Assembly (NCBI GenBank): GCA_023436775.1
Contig: JAEZHW010000021.1
Coordinates: 1-64,000 of the forward strand
Source of the DNA: Actinomycetes bacterium
GTDB taxonomy: Bacteria; Actinomycetota; Actinomycetes; Actinomycetales; Microbacteriaceae
DNA: 64,000 bases
Reading direction: 5' to 3'
In this document: positions 1 to 7,546 of the stretch, piece by piece
Layout: each line of letters opens with the position of its first letter
How positions within the stretch are numbered: the stretch's first letter is position 1
Program-made: the position numbers and the translations under genes
The notes under the pieces: model-generated
Seen by the model: the letters and a program-made list of their open reading frames with translations, nothing else
Told to the model about the DNA's origin: nothing
The model's database searches: none

Positions 1-11
1 GCAACCCACCG

Positions 12-28
12 CCCCCCCCCCCCCCCCC
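12..28. repeat. C17 homopolymer tract
   Basis: An uninterrupted run of 17 C lies about 107 bp upstream of the glycosyltransferase start. Such tracts are slippage-prone and can act as phase-variation switches in promoters, but they are also a frequent source of sequencing or assembly error. Its place at the window edge prevents judging what lies upstream. Confidence 0.8.
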
Positions 29-134
29 GCGGCGCGCTCCTCTGCGCTTGGCGCGGTGACCGATCAGGCTGCGACTGAGTGCCGGTTGTGGAGGACTGCG
101 GGAAGGGGAAAGACCGGATACAGTAAGCAGCGAC

Positions 135-977
135 ATGAACGCCTCACCAATCCCCGTCTCGATCATCATCCCGGCCTACAACGAGCAGTCGAGCATTCGC
201 CGCTGCTTGCTTGCCGCCGTGGCGCAGACCGTGCCGGCGCACGAGATTCTGGTGGTGGACAACAAGTCCACCGACCGTACCGCAGAGATCGTGCAGGAAT
301 TCATTGACCTGTACCCGGACAAGCACATCAAGCTGCTGAAGCAGGACAAGGCCCAGGGCCTGATCCCGACCCGGAACTTTGGCTTCGCCAACGCCACGGG
401 CGAGGTATTCGGTCGCATCGACGCCGACTCGGTCATCGAGCCGGACTGGGTTGAGGTGCTGCAGCGGGTCTTCGCCGACCCCGAGGTGGCTGCCGCCACT
501 GGTCCGGTGGGCTACTACGACATGCCGCTGGTGGACTTTGGCGTGGCCGCGGATAACCGAGTTCGCAAGACCATGCTGCTGCTGGCCAAGCGGTATCGCT
601 TTGTCTTCGGCAGCAATATGGCGTTGCGCGCCAGCGCTTGGGATGCGATTAAGGACTCGGTCGCGCTGGACGAAGAAGACGAGCTGCACGAGGACATCGA
701 CATCTCGGTCAACCTGGCGATGAAGGAACTCAAGGTCGCGTACGAGCCGGACATGGTCTGTGGCATCTCGGCGCGACGGATCGAGAACTCGCCGAAGGAC
801 TACCTGTATTACGTGCAGCGCTTCGATCGCACCTACGACCGCTACAACGTCAGCGACCCGCGCCTGCGCGCGCCAGCCTGGTTCCTGCTTGCGGCCTATT
901 TCCCGCTGAAGCTGATCCGCGCCCTCACGCGCAAGGATCGGGCACAATCTGCCGAGGCGGTCACCGCGGCACGCTGA
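135..977 (+). CDS. Family 2 glycosyltransferase
   Basis: Predicted inverting GT-A glycosyltransferase of 280 residues that transfers a sugar from a nucleotide donor. The N-terminus reads VSIIIPAYNEQSSI, the nucleotide-binding strand typical of GT2, followed by VDNKSTDRT. The metal-binding DxD appears as RIDADS near residue 96, and an acidic ED-type motif (EDELHEDIDISVN) lies near residues 177-190. No clear multi-pass membrane region is present; a short hydrophobic stretch near the C-terminus (PAWFLLAAYFPLKLI) may associate with the membrane. It is separated from pilB by 135 bp. A role in pilin or surface glycosylation is possible from the neighbourhood but is inference. The acceptor cannot be read from the sequence. 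Confidence 0.85.
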   Translation: MNASPIPVSIIIPAYNEQSSIRRCLLAAVAQTVPAHEILVVDNKSTDRTAEIVQEFIDLYPDKHIKLLKQDKAQGLIPTRNFGFANATGEVFGRIDADSVIEPDWVEVLQRVFADPEVAAATGPVGYYDMPLVDFGVAADNRVRKTMLLLAKRYRFVFGSNMALRASAWDAIKDSVALDEEDELHEDIDISVNLAMKELKVAYEPDMVCGISARRIENSPKDYLYYVQRFDRTYDRYNVSDPRLRAPAWFLLAAYFPLKLIRALTRKDRAQSAEAVTAAR

Positions 978-1065
978 GCACCGATACGTCGCCCCAGTTA
1001 GGGGGGATGCACGTGGTTTCGGCCGTACCCCACGGTTACGATCAAGAGACCATGCCTGTCATGTG

Positions 1066-1087
1066 TCGTTGATGACCCGGTCAACGA
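1066..1087 (+). promoter_or_regulatory. Inverted repeat in the pilB leader
   Basis: TCGTTGA (1066-1072) and TCAACGA (1081-1087) form a perfect 7-bp inverted repeat with an 8-nt spacer, ending 15 bp before the pilB Shine-Dalgarno. It could be an operator or an RNA hairpin at the head of the pilus operon. No regulator is identifiable. Confidence 0.35.
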
Positions 1088-1112
1088 CGGGGTTGGCTCG
1101 ATAGGAGTGTCC

Positions 1113-2762
1113 GTGTCTGTACTGCTGGAAGTCCTCATCCGTGAGGGCATCTTGTCCTTTGATCAGTTGCTGGAACTGAGCGAGGAAGAGATCAACCAGG
1201 ATGATTTGGGCCGGCACCTGGTCGAGAAAGGCCTGATTAGCGAGGCGCAACTCGCGAAGGCGCACGCGGCTCGCCATGGTGCCGAATACGTCGAACTCAC
1301 CGACTATCAGCCCGAGGGTGGCGCCCTGTCGATGCTGCCTGCTGCGGTGGCCAGACGTCATACCGTGATGCCGCTGGCCATTCGCGATGGTCGGCTCGTG
1401 CTGGCCATGGTGGACCCGAGCAATGTGCTCGCGATTGACGATGTCACCACGGCGACCGGTCTGCAGGTCACGCCGGTGGTCGCCTCGTTGCCGGATATCC
1501 AGGGCCAGCTCAACCGCCACTACCGTGCGGATGCGGAACTCGGCAGCCTGACCATCGCGCTCGAAGAAGAGGCCGCAGACCAAAACGTCGATGTCGTCGA
1601 CACGGGCGAGGACGACGCCCCGATTGTGCGCTTCGTGAACCTGCTGGTCAGCCAAGGCATCGCCGACCGCGCCTCGGACATTCACATCGAACCGACCGAG
1701 AAGGACCTGCAGGTCCGGTACCGCATCGACGGTGTGCTGCACGAGATGCAGCGTGCCCCCAAGAACATTCAGAACGGCGTGATCTCGCGCCTGAAGATCA
1801 TGAGTGACATCGACATCGCTGAGCGACGCAAGCCGCAGGACGGTCGAATGTCGGTCACGCACGGTGGTCGCAAGATCGACCTTCGTGTGGCCACTCTGCC
1901 GACGGTGTGGGGCGAGAAGGTCGTGATGCGTATTCTCGATACCTCGTCGACCAGCCTGAACCTCAAGGACCTGGCGCTGCTCGAGGACAACTACTACCGC
2001 TTCCAGCAGTCCTATGTGAAGCCGTACGGCATGATTCTGGTCACCGGTCCGACCGGTTCCGGTAAGTCGACCACGCTCTACACCACGCTGAACACCGTCG
2101 CCCGTCCCGAAATCAACGTGATCACCGTTGAGGACCCGGTCGAGTACCGGATGCCCGGCATTAACCAGGTCCAGGTGAACCCCAAGGCGGGCCTCACCTT
2201 CGCCAGTGCGTTGCGTTCGATTCTGCGTTCTGACCCGGACGTGGTGCTCCTCGGTGAGATTCGAGACCACGAAACCGCACAGATTGCCGTCGAGGCGGCA
2301 CTCACCGGCCACTTGGTGCTCTCGACCCTGCACACGAACGACGCACCCAGCGCCGTGACCCGTCTCACTGAGATGGGCATCGAGCCCTTCTTGGTTGGTT
2401 CCGCACTGGACTGTGTGGTGGCGCAGCGTCTTGCCCGCCGGCTGTGCTCGAAGTGCAAGACCACGTACCAGCCGGATGCCGCCGAGCTGGCTGCGCTGGG
2501 GCTGCCGAACGAGGGGCAGATCTTCTACAAGGCCGTCGGTTGCTCAGCCTGCGCCAACACGGGCTACCGCGGTCGTGTCGCGGTGCACGAGGTGATGAGC
2601 GTCACCGAGGAGATTGAACGCCTCGCGGTGGCTCGTGCCTCGAGTTCCGAGATTTCGGCCATGGCTCGCAGCCAGGGCATGCACACCCTACGTGAGGACG
2701 GCTTTGCCAAGGTCGAGCTGGGCCTGACCAGCGTGGAAGAAGTGCTGCGCGTTGTGGCATAG
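1113..2762 (+). CDS. pilB: Type IV pilus extension ATPase PilB
   Basis: Hexameric cytoplasmic ATPase powering pilin polymerisation, 549 residues, the usual length. The N-terminal part is an MshEN-like domain that binds the platform or c-di-GMP in homologues. The secretion-ATPase core follows with a Walker A GPTGSGKST near residue 312, Asp-box and Walker B region (ILRSDPDVVLLGEIRD) and His-box (LVLSTLHTNDA). A tetracysteine zinc motif of PilB type (CSKC near 445, then CSAC) separates it from PilT. GTG at 1113 is preferred because AGGAG (1103-1107) sits 5 bp upstream; the GTG at 1107 overlaps that site. It is first in the pil operon and followed 41 bp later by pilT. Assignment is firm at family level. 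Confidence 0.95.
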   Translation: MSVLLEVLIREGILSFDQLLELSEEEINQDDLGRHLVEKGLISEAQLAKAHAARHGAEYVELTDYQPEGGALSMLPAAVARRHTVMPLAIRDGRLVLAMVDPSNVLAIDDVTTATGLQVTPVVASLPDIQGQLNRHYRADAELGSLTIALEEEAADQNVDVVDTGEDDAPIVRFVNLLVSQGIADRASDIHIEPTEKDLQVRYRIDGVLHEMQRAPKNIQNGVISRLKIMSDIDIAERRKPQDGRMSVTHGGRKIDLRVATLPTVWGEKVVMRILDTSSTSLNLKDLALLEDNYYRFQQSYVKPYGMILVTGPTGSGKSTTLYTTLNTVARPEINVITVEDPVEYRMPGINQVQVNPKAGLTFASALRSILRSDPDVVLLGEIRDHETAQIAVEAALTGHLVLSTLHTNDAPSAVTRLTEMGIEPFLVGSALDCVVAQRLARRLCSKCKTTYQPDAAELAALGLPNEGQIFYKAVGCSACANTGYRGRVAVHEVMSVTEEIERLAVARASSSEISAMARSQGMHTLREDGFAKVELGLTSVEEVLRVVA

Positions 2763-2803
2763 TTGCCGCGCACACACCGGAAGAACAATGAGGAGCGTCG
2801 ATC

Positions 2804-4450
2804 ATGACTGAGGGCTACCAAGGTTCTGCGATGCCACAGTTCCCTGGGCTTGGCCAGCCCGTCGGTGACAGCGTGCAAACCGGGCCAGCGACCGGCGGGC
2901 CATTGAGCGGTCCGCTGACTGGCCCCTTGGCGGGGCCGCTGGGTGGCTCGATTGTGGAGCCGTCAACGGCGTCGCTGCCGGTGCCGCCTGCTGCACCTGC
3001 GCCGGTGCAGCAGGTTGACCTGCCGCAGGCCTCATTCCTACCGCCGGGTCAGGACCCCCGCCAGCCGCTGGTCCAGCCTGGTGCACCCATGACCGGACAG
3101 GTCCCAGCAGTTGGCGGACCGTTGACGGGGCAGAACCCGACAGTGAATCCGTTGACCGGACCGCTGACGCCGGTGACCGGCCCGCAGACCGGGGCGATCC
3201 CGCAGCAGCCGGTGCAGGCCCAGCCCATCCAGCCGATTACCGAGCCGCTGACCGGGGCGATCCCACAGCAGCCGGTCCCGGATGCCGGTCAGCAGCAACC
3301 GGGCATGGCTCCCGGTGAGCACCCGGCCGACGACGGTTCAGGGGAGCAGGTTCGTATTCGTCCGCGTGCGCAACTCACGCCCGACCCGGAACTCCTGGCA
3401 GCACTGCACGAGGTCGTCCGCCTGGGTGCGTCCGACCTGCACATCACGCTGGACTCGCCGCCGATGCTGCGCATCGATGGGAAGCTGCGCCCGCTCGAGG
3501 GCGCCCCGGTTTGGCGTCGCCAGCGCATCGGTGAGGCTCTGCTGAGCATCCTGACCCTCGAGCAGCGCAACAAGTTCGCCGAGAACCTCGAGTTGGACCT
3601 GGCGTTCCCGCTGAGCGAAGAAGCACGCTTCCGCGTGAACATCTACCAGCAGCGCGACGCGATGGGTGCCGCATTCCGTATCATCCCCAGCCGCATCAAG
3701 CCGCTGAAGGAACTCGGGATGCCCGAGGCGATTGCCAAGTTCGCCAGCCTCCCGCGTGGTCTGGTGCTGGTGACCGGTCCGACCGGCTCGGGCAAGTCAA
3801 CCACTCTGGCCGGCCTGATTGACCTGGCCAATGAGACGCGCCCCGACCACATCATGACGGTTGAGGATCCAATCGAGTTCCTGCACCAGCACAAGAAGTC
3901 GCTGGTGAACCAGCGCGAAGTGGGGTCGGACACGCACTCCTTCGCCGAGGCGCTCAAGCACGTGCTGCGTCAAGACCCGGACATCATCCTGATCGGTGAG
4001 CTCCGCGACCTCGAGACCATCCAGGTCGCCCTGACCGCCGCGGAAACCGGTCACTTGGTCTTCGCGACCCTGCACACCCAGGACGCGCCGCAGACGATCG
4101 ACCGTGTGATCGACGTGTTCCCGGCCCACCAGCAACAGCAGGTGCGCTCGCAGTTGGCGGCGGTGCTGCAGGGTGTGGTCTGTCAGACGCTGTTGCCGCG
4201 AGCCAGCGGTCAGGGCCGAGTCGTTGCTTGCGAGGTCATGATGATGACCCCCGCCATCGGAAACCTGATTCGTGAGGACAAGACGTACCAGATTCACTCG
4301 GCGATGCAGTCCGGCCGCAGCCAGGGCATGCTGACCATGGATGCCCACCTGGCCCAACTGGTCAAGGAAGGTATCGTGAACTTTGAGGACGCCAAGGCGA
4401 AGGCCCAGGATGTGGCCGGCTTTGAGCAGCTCGTGGGCTTGGGAAGGTAG
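2804..4450 (+). CDS. pilT: Type IV pilus retraction ATPase PilT with long low-complexity N-terminus
   Basis: Retraction motor of the pilus, 548 residues, well above the roughly 350 usual for PilT. Residues 1 to about 185 are a disordered Pro/Gly/Gln/Thr-rich extension with repeated GPLTG and TGAIPQQPV units. The canonical PilT core follows: PAS-like N-domain (LGASDLHITLDSPPMLR), Walker A GPTGSGKST near residue 325, Walker B (DPDIILIGELRDLET) and His-box (ATLHTQDA). The PilB-type tetracysteine motif is absent, as expected. The start ATG has AGGAG about 10 bp upstream. It sits between pilB and pilC in one transcription unit. The role of the extension is unknown; it may tether partners or regulate motor exchange (inference). 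Confidence 0.93.
   Translation: MTEGYQGSAMPQFPGLGQPVGDSVQTGPATGGPLSGPLTGPLAGPLGGSIVEPSTASLPVPPAAPAPVQQVDLPQASFLPPGQDPRQPLVQPGAPMTGQVPAVGGPLTGQNPTVNPLTGPLTPVTGPQTGAIPQQPVQAQPIQPITEPLTGAIPQQPVPDAGQQQPGMAPGEHPADDGSGEQVRIRPRAQLTPDPELLAALHEVVRLGASDLHITLDSPPMLRIDGKLRPLEGAPVWRRQRIGEALLSILTLEQRNKFAENLELDLAFPLSEEARFRVNIYQQRDAMGAAFRIIPSRIKPLKELGMPEAIAKFASLPRGLVLVTGPTGSGKSTTLAGLIDLANETRPDHIMTVEDPIEFLHQHKKSLVNQREVGSDTHSFAEALKHVLRQDPDIILIGELRDLETIQVALTAAETGHLVFATLHTQDAPQTIDRVIDVFPAHQQQQVRSQLAAVLQGVVCQTLLPRASGQGRVVACEVMMMTPAIGNLIREDKTYQIHSAMQSGRSQGMLTMDAHLAQLVKEGIVNFEDAKAKAQDVAGFEQLVGLGR
3187..3276 (+). repeat. Imperfect 27-bp direct repeat inside the pilT extension
   Basis: Two copies at 3187-3213 and 3250-3276 differ at a single base and both encode TGAIPQQPV. 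They are part of a larger array of GPLTG-coding repeats between about 2890 and 3290, and are likely to vary in copy number between strains. Confidence 0.8.
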
Positions 4451-4456
4451 CGCGAT

Positions 4457-5692
4457 ATGGCCAGTGTGACCGAAACCACGTACGCCTATGTCGGTAAGGA
4501 CATGCGCGGCAAGACCAAGAAGGGTCGCATCGTCTCGCTGAGCCAGTCGGCCGCCGTGATGCGGTTGCAGGGCCGCGGCATTGCCGTGGAGTCCATTTCG
4601 GAGGCCCCCAGCGGTGGGTTGAACACCGAAATCAAGATCCCGGGCCTCGGGGAAAACCACGCCGGCCTGAAGGACATTGCCGTGATGGCGCGGCAGATGG
4701 CCACCATGATCTCCTCGGGTCTGTCGCTGATCCGGACGCTGAACATCCTCGTCGGCCAGACCGAGAATGAGGAACTGGCGCAGACCTTGGCGGTGGTGCG
4801 TTCGGACGTGGAAACCGGTCAATCGCTGTCGGACGCCTTGGCCAAGCACCCGGTGATCTTCCCGCTGCTGATGATCAACCTGGTGCGTGCCGGTGAGACC
4901 GGCGGTTTCTTGGACGAGTCGCTCACGGCCGTCGCCGACAACTTCGAATCAGAAGTGAAGCTTCGGGGCAAGGTCAAGTCGGCCATGACCTACCCCATCG
5001 TGGTGCTCGGCATTGCGGTGCTTGCGGTGATCATCATGCTGGTGTTCATCGTGCCGGTGTTCAAGGAAATGTTCGCCAATAACGGTGGTGAATTGCCCAT
5101 TCCGACCCAGATCTTGGTCATGCTGTCCGAGGCGATGGTCTACATCATCCCGGTCAGTATCGTGCTGATCATCGTGTTCACCATGTGGTGGCGCAAGAAC
5201 AAGCACACCGACAAGGTCCGCAAGGTGGTCGACGACTACAAGCTGCGGCTGCCGATCTTCGGGGAACTCTTCCGGAAGATCGCGGTCGCCCGCTTCTGTC
5301 GCAACCTCTCGACCATGGTGAAGTCGGGTGTGCCGCTGCTGCAGTCGCTGCACATCGTGGGCGAGACCAGCGGCAACTACATGCTGGAGCAGGCCGTGCA
5401 CCGGGTCGTCGATTCTGTCAGACAAGGTCGCTCGCTGTCCGCGCCGATGATGAACGAGCCGATCTTCCCATCCATGGTGTCGCAGATGATTTCGGTGGGT
5501 GAGGACTCGGGCTCGCTCGAGACCATGCTCGAAAAGGTTGCGGATTTTTACGATGACGAGGTCGAAACGGCCACCGATTCGCTCACCGCGATGCTGGAAC
5601 CGCTGCTCGTGGGGTTCCTGGGCGCCGTGGTCGGCGGCATGTTGATCTCGCTGTACATGCCCATTTTCTCGCTGATGGACACCGTCAAGTAG
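4457..5692 (+). CDS. pilC: Type IV pilus inner-membrane platform protein PilC
   Basis: Polytopic platform protein on which PilB and PilT act, 411 residues. It has the duplicated T2SF (GspF) domain architecture: a cytoplasmic domain at about 70-190, membrane segments near 175-200 and 220-245, a second cytoplasmic domain at about 275-390, and a C-terminal segment (PLLVGFLGAVVGGMLISLYMP). Family motifs such as RQMATMISSGLSL and ARFCRNLSTMVKSGVPLLQ are visible in the two halves. It starts 6 bp after the pilT stop, implying translational coupling. It is followed by a 163-bp gap with its own promoter before pilA. Confidence 0.95.
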   Translation: MASVTETTYAYVGKDMRGKTKKGRIVSLSQSAAVMRLQGRGIAVESISEAPSGGLNTEIKIPGLGENHAGLKDIAVMARQMATMISSGLSLIRTLNILVGQTENEELAQTLAVVRSDVETGQSLSDALAKHPVIFPLLMINLVRAGETGGFLDESLTAVADNFESEVKLRGKVKSAMTYPIVVLGIAVLAVIIMLVFIVPVFKEMFANNGGELPIPTQILVMLSEAMVYIIPVSIVLIIVFTMWWRKNKHTDKVRKVVDDYKLRLPIFGELFRKIAVARFCRNLSTMVKSGVPLLQSLHIVGETSGNYMLEQAVHRVVDSVRQGRSLSAPMMNEPIFPSMVSQMISVGEDSGSLETMLEKVADFYDDEVETATDSLTAMLEPLLVGFLGAVVGGMLISLYMPIFSLMDTVK

Positions 5693-5762
5693 GCGCTGAG
5701 GTACAAGCAGTAGTTCCACGTCCCCCTGGGTGTTGTCCCCCATCTTGGGTGTATCCGCTGGC

Positions 5763-5792
5763 TTGCCAGCAACTTTCCAGGCTGCCTAGTAT
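5763..5792 (+). promoter_or_regulatory. Putative pilA promoter
   Basis: TTGCCA (5763-5768) and TAGTAT (5787-5792) are separated by 18 bp and lie about 64 bp upstream of the major pilin start. An internal promoter would allow pilin to be made in excess over the motor proteins. Confidence 0.5.
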
Positions 5793-5855
5793 CAAAGCAT
5801 CGTCCCTCGGACATCGGGGGGCGTGGCACGAATCCACAACCGAATGAGGTCAGAC

Positions 5856-6314
5856 ATGATCGCTCGAATCAGCAAGGCCCTCCAGGCCCGGCGTGACGCA
5901 CTGCAGGAGCAGAACGAGAAGGGCTTCACCCTGATCGAGCTCCTCGTCGTCATCATCATCATTGGTATCCTCGCCGCGATTGCAATCCCGGTCTTCCTGA
6001 ACCAGCGCGAGGCCGCATGGCGCTCCGAGGTTGAGACCGACCTGCGCAACATCGCGATCGCGGTCGACACCTACGCCACCACCAATGGTGGTTCTTTCGA
6101 CGGCGTTGCCTCCGACGCGGCAGTCCAGGACGCGCTCGACCGCCACGCCGGTTCCGACGGTCGCAAGACCTACACCGTGGTGGACACCGACAGCGGCCGC
6201 AGCTACACCATCTCGGTCACCCACAACGAGCTGGGAATCTCTGGTGCGGTCGGTTGGAACAGCGCGACCGGTGGTTTCGTCGGCTGGAACGGCAACAACC
6301 TGAACGCGTACTAA
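5856..6314 (+). CDS. pilA: Major type IV pilin (prepilin)
   Basis: Structural subunit of the pilus, 152 residues as precursor. It has a 23-residue charged leader ending NEKG, then the class III cleavage site G/FTLIEL with Glu at mature position 5, and a hydrophobic helix (FTLIELLVVIIIIGILAAIA). The mature protein is about 129 residues with no cysteine, so it lacks the usual disulfide loop. ATG at 5856 is chosen because GAGG lies 7 bp upstream; the in-frame GTG at 5823 would give an unusually long leader. It is flanked upstream by a promoter and downstream by a hairpin, which suggests that it is expressed more strongly than its neighbours. Confidence 0.93.
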   Translation: MIARISKALQARRDALQEQNEKGFTLIELLVVIIIIGILAAIAIPVFLNQREAAWRSEVETDLRNIAIAVDTYATTNGGSFDGVASDAAVQDALDRHAGSDGRKTYTVVDTDSGRSYTISVTHNELGISGAVGWNSATGGFVGWNGNNLNAY

Positions 6315-6340
6315 TACGCAGCAGTTCAATCTCACGGCGT

Positions 6341-6374
6341 CGGGGTGTTCGAGGCGATCGCCTCGGGCACCCCG
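6341..6374 (+). terminator. Hairpin after pilA, probably a partial terminator
   Basis: CGGGGTG (6341-6347) pairs with CACCCCG (6368-6374) around a self-complementary CGAGGCGATCGCCTCG core. No T tract follows. It would reduce but not abolish read-through into the minor pilins, a typical way to set the ratio of major to minor pilins. Confidence 0.6.
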
Positions 6375-6455
6375 ACAGCCGTATCCGACAGTGTCGGAGT
6401 ACTCCAGAGCAGGTAGCCATTTTCGACACTGCTTCGACCCGATTGGAGGATCAGC

Positions 6456-6857
6456 ATGCGCACTCCGCGTGACCTGCTGCGCCGCGAATCGGGTTTGAGC
6501 CTGATCGAACTGATGGTGTCGATTCTGCTGCTGTCGCTGATTGCGATGTCCTTCATCCCGCTCATGATCAACGGTCTGCGCCTCGCTGACCGAGCAGCAT
6601 CGATCACGACCGCGACCTCGATCGCAAACAACGAACTGGACCGGCTGCGCGTCGGCAATGCGGCGTGCATGAACCAGACTGAGGCCGCCCTCACCTCCGT
6701 GTCGGACACTCGCGGCGGCGTCTACACGCCGGTGCTCACCATGGTGTGCCCGAGTTCATATCCGGGTACCGCCGAGGTGATCATGACCATCCGGAACAAA
6801 GTCGGTATGGATGTCATCACCCTCAACACCTGGGTGTTCGTGCGAGGTGGTGCCTAA
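6456..6857 (+). CDS. Minor pilin, PilV/GspI-like
   Basis: Prepilin-like protein of 133 residues. A short positive leader ends RRESG, followed by the cleavage site G/LSLIEL with Glu5 and a hydrophobic helix (LMVSILLLSLIAMSFIPLMI). Two cysteines in the ectodomain (NAACMNQ and TMVCPSS) could form a disulfide. GGAGG lies 7 bp before the ATG. The stop codon overlaps the next start by one base (TAATG), so translation is probably coupled. Minor pilins of this type prime pilus assembly and sit at the tip; which of the PilV, PilE or FimU types it matches cannot be settled without alignment. Confidence 0.85.
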   Translation: MRTPRDLLRRESGLSLIELMVSILLLSLIAMSFIPLMINGLRLADRAASITTATSIANNELDRLRVGNAACMNQTEAALTSVSDTRGGVYTPVLTMVCPSSYPGTAEVIMTIRNKVGMDVITLNTWVFVRGGA

Positions 6858-7546
6858 TGCTGCATCGTCTCGGCACTGCGCTGCGCCGGCGCTGGCGGAA
6901 GGTCCGCACCAGCACCGAGCGCGGTCTTTCCATGATCGAAGTACTGGTCTCGATGACGATTTCTGGCATCGTGCTGGTCGGCGCGACCTACCTCATCATC
7001 GACGGCCTGCAGACCCGTACCAAGGTGCAGACCCTGAGCGATGCGAGCAACCTCGCCCAGCTGCTGGCCAGCGACTTGGACCGAGGCCTGCAAAACGCCA
7101 CCGCGTTCCGTGTCGACCACGGCACCGGCACCGGTGACCTGCTGCTGCGGGCTCGGACCGCCGAGGTGCGCATCGTCCCGACCGGCACGGTGCAGGGCTC
7201 GGCATACGACTGGTACTGCCGCGCTTGGTACTACCGGGCCAGCGACCGCAGCCTGTTCGCCTACTGGTCGCCGAAGAACACCGCGGGCACCGTTGCGATG
7301 CCAGCGGCAAACTACGACTTCGCGGACTGGATCCGCCTGGGCACGAACGTGCTGGCGCCACCGAATGTGGATTCCATTTTCGAGCCAGACGGGGCATTCG
7401 GCCTCGAAACTGGCTTGGTGACCGTGGACATGCTGGTCGAGGTGGGGGCAACTCAGCTGCCGGTGATGTTGCGGTCAACGTACGACCTTGGTCGTGTCTC
7501 CTATGCCGATGAAGAGCTAGAGAGGGTGCCGGAATCATGCTGGTAA
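6857..7546 (+). CDS. Minor pilin, PilW/GspJ-like
   Basis: Prepilin-like protein of 229 residues. The leader is rich in Arg (LRRRWRKVRTSTERG), then the cleavage site G/LSMIEV with Glu5 and a hydrophobic helix. The ectodomain of about 190 residues has an alternating pattern and two cysteines (WYCRAWYY and a final ESCW). The start overlaps the preceding stop (TAATG) and its own end overlaps the next gene by 10 bp, so the three minor pilins form one translationally coupled block. Size and position match PilW/PulJ, a component of the tip-priming complex in known systems. Confidence 0.85.
   Translation: MLHRLGTALRRRWRKVRTSTERGLSMIEVLVSMTISGIVLVGATYLIIDGLQTRTKVQTLSDASNLAQLLASDLDRGLQNATAFRVDHGTGTGDLLLRARTAEVRIVPTGTVQGSAYDWYCRAWYYRASDRSLFAYWSPKNTAGTVAMPAANYDFADWIRLGTNVLAPPNVDSIFEPDGAFGLETGLVTVDMLVEVGATQLPVMLRSTYDLGRVSYADEELERVPESCW

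Noticed and set aside
2880..3290. Repeats in pilT as a CRISPR-like array
   Set aside because: The repeats are in frame, short and irregular, and encode GPLTG and TGAIPQQPV units of the PilT extension. No cas gene is present.
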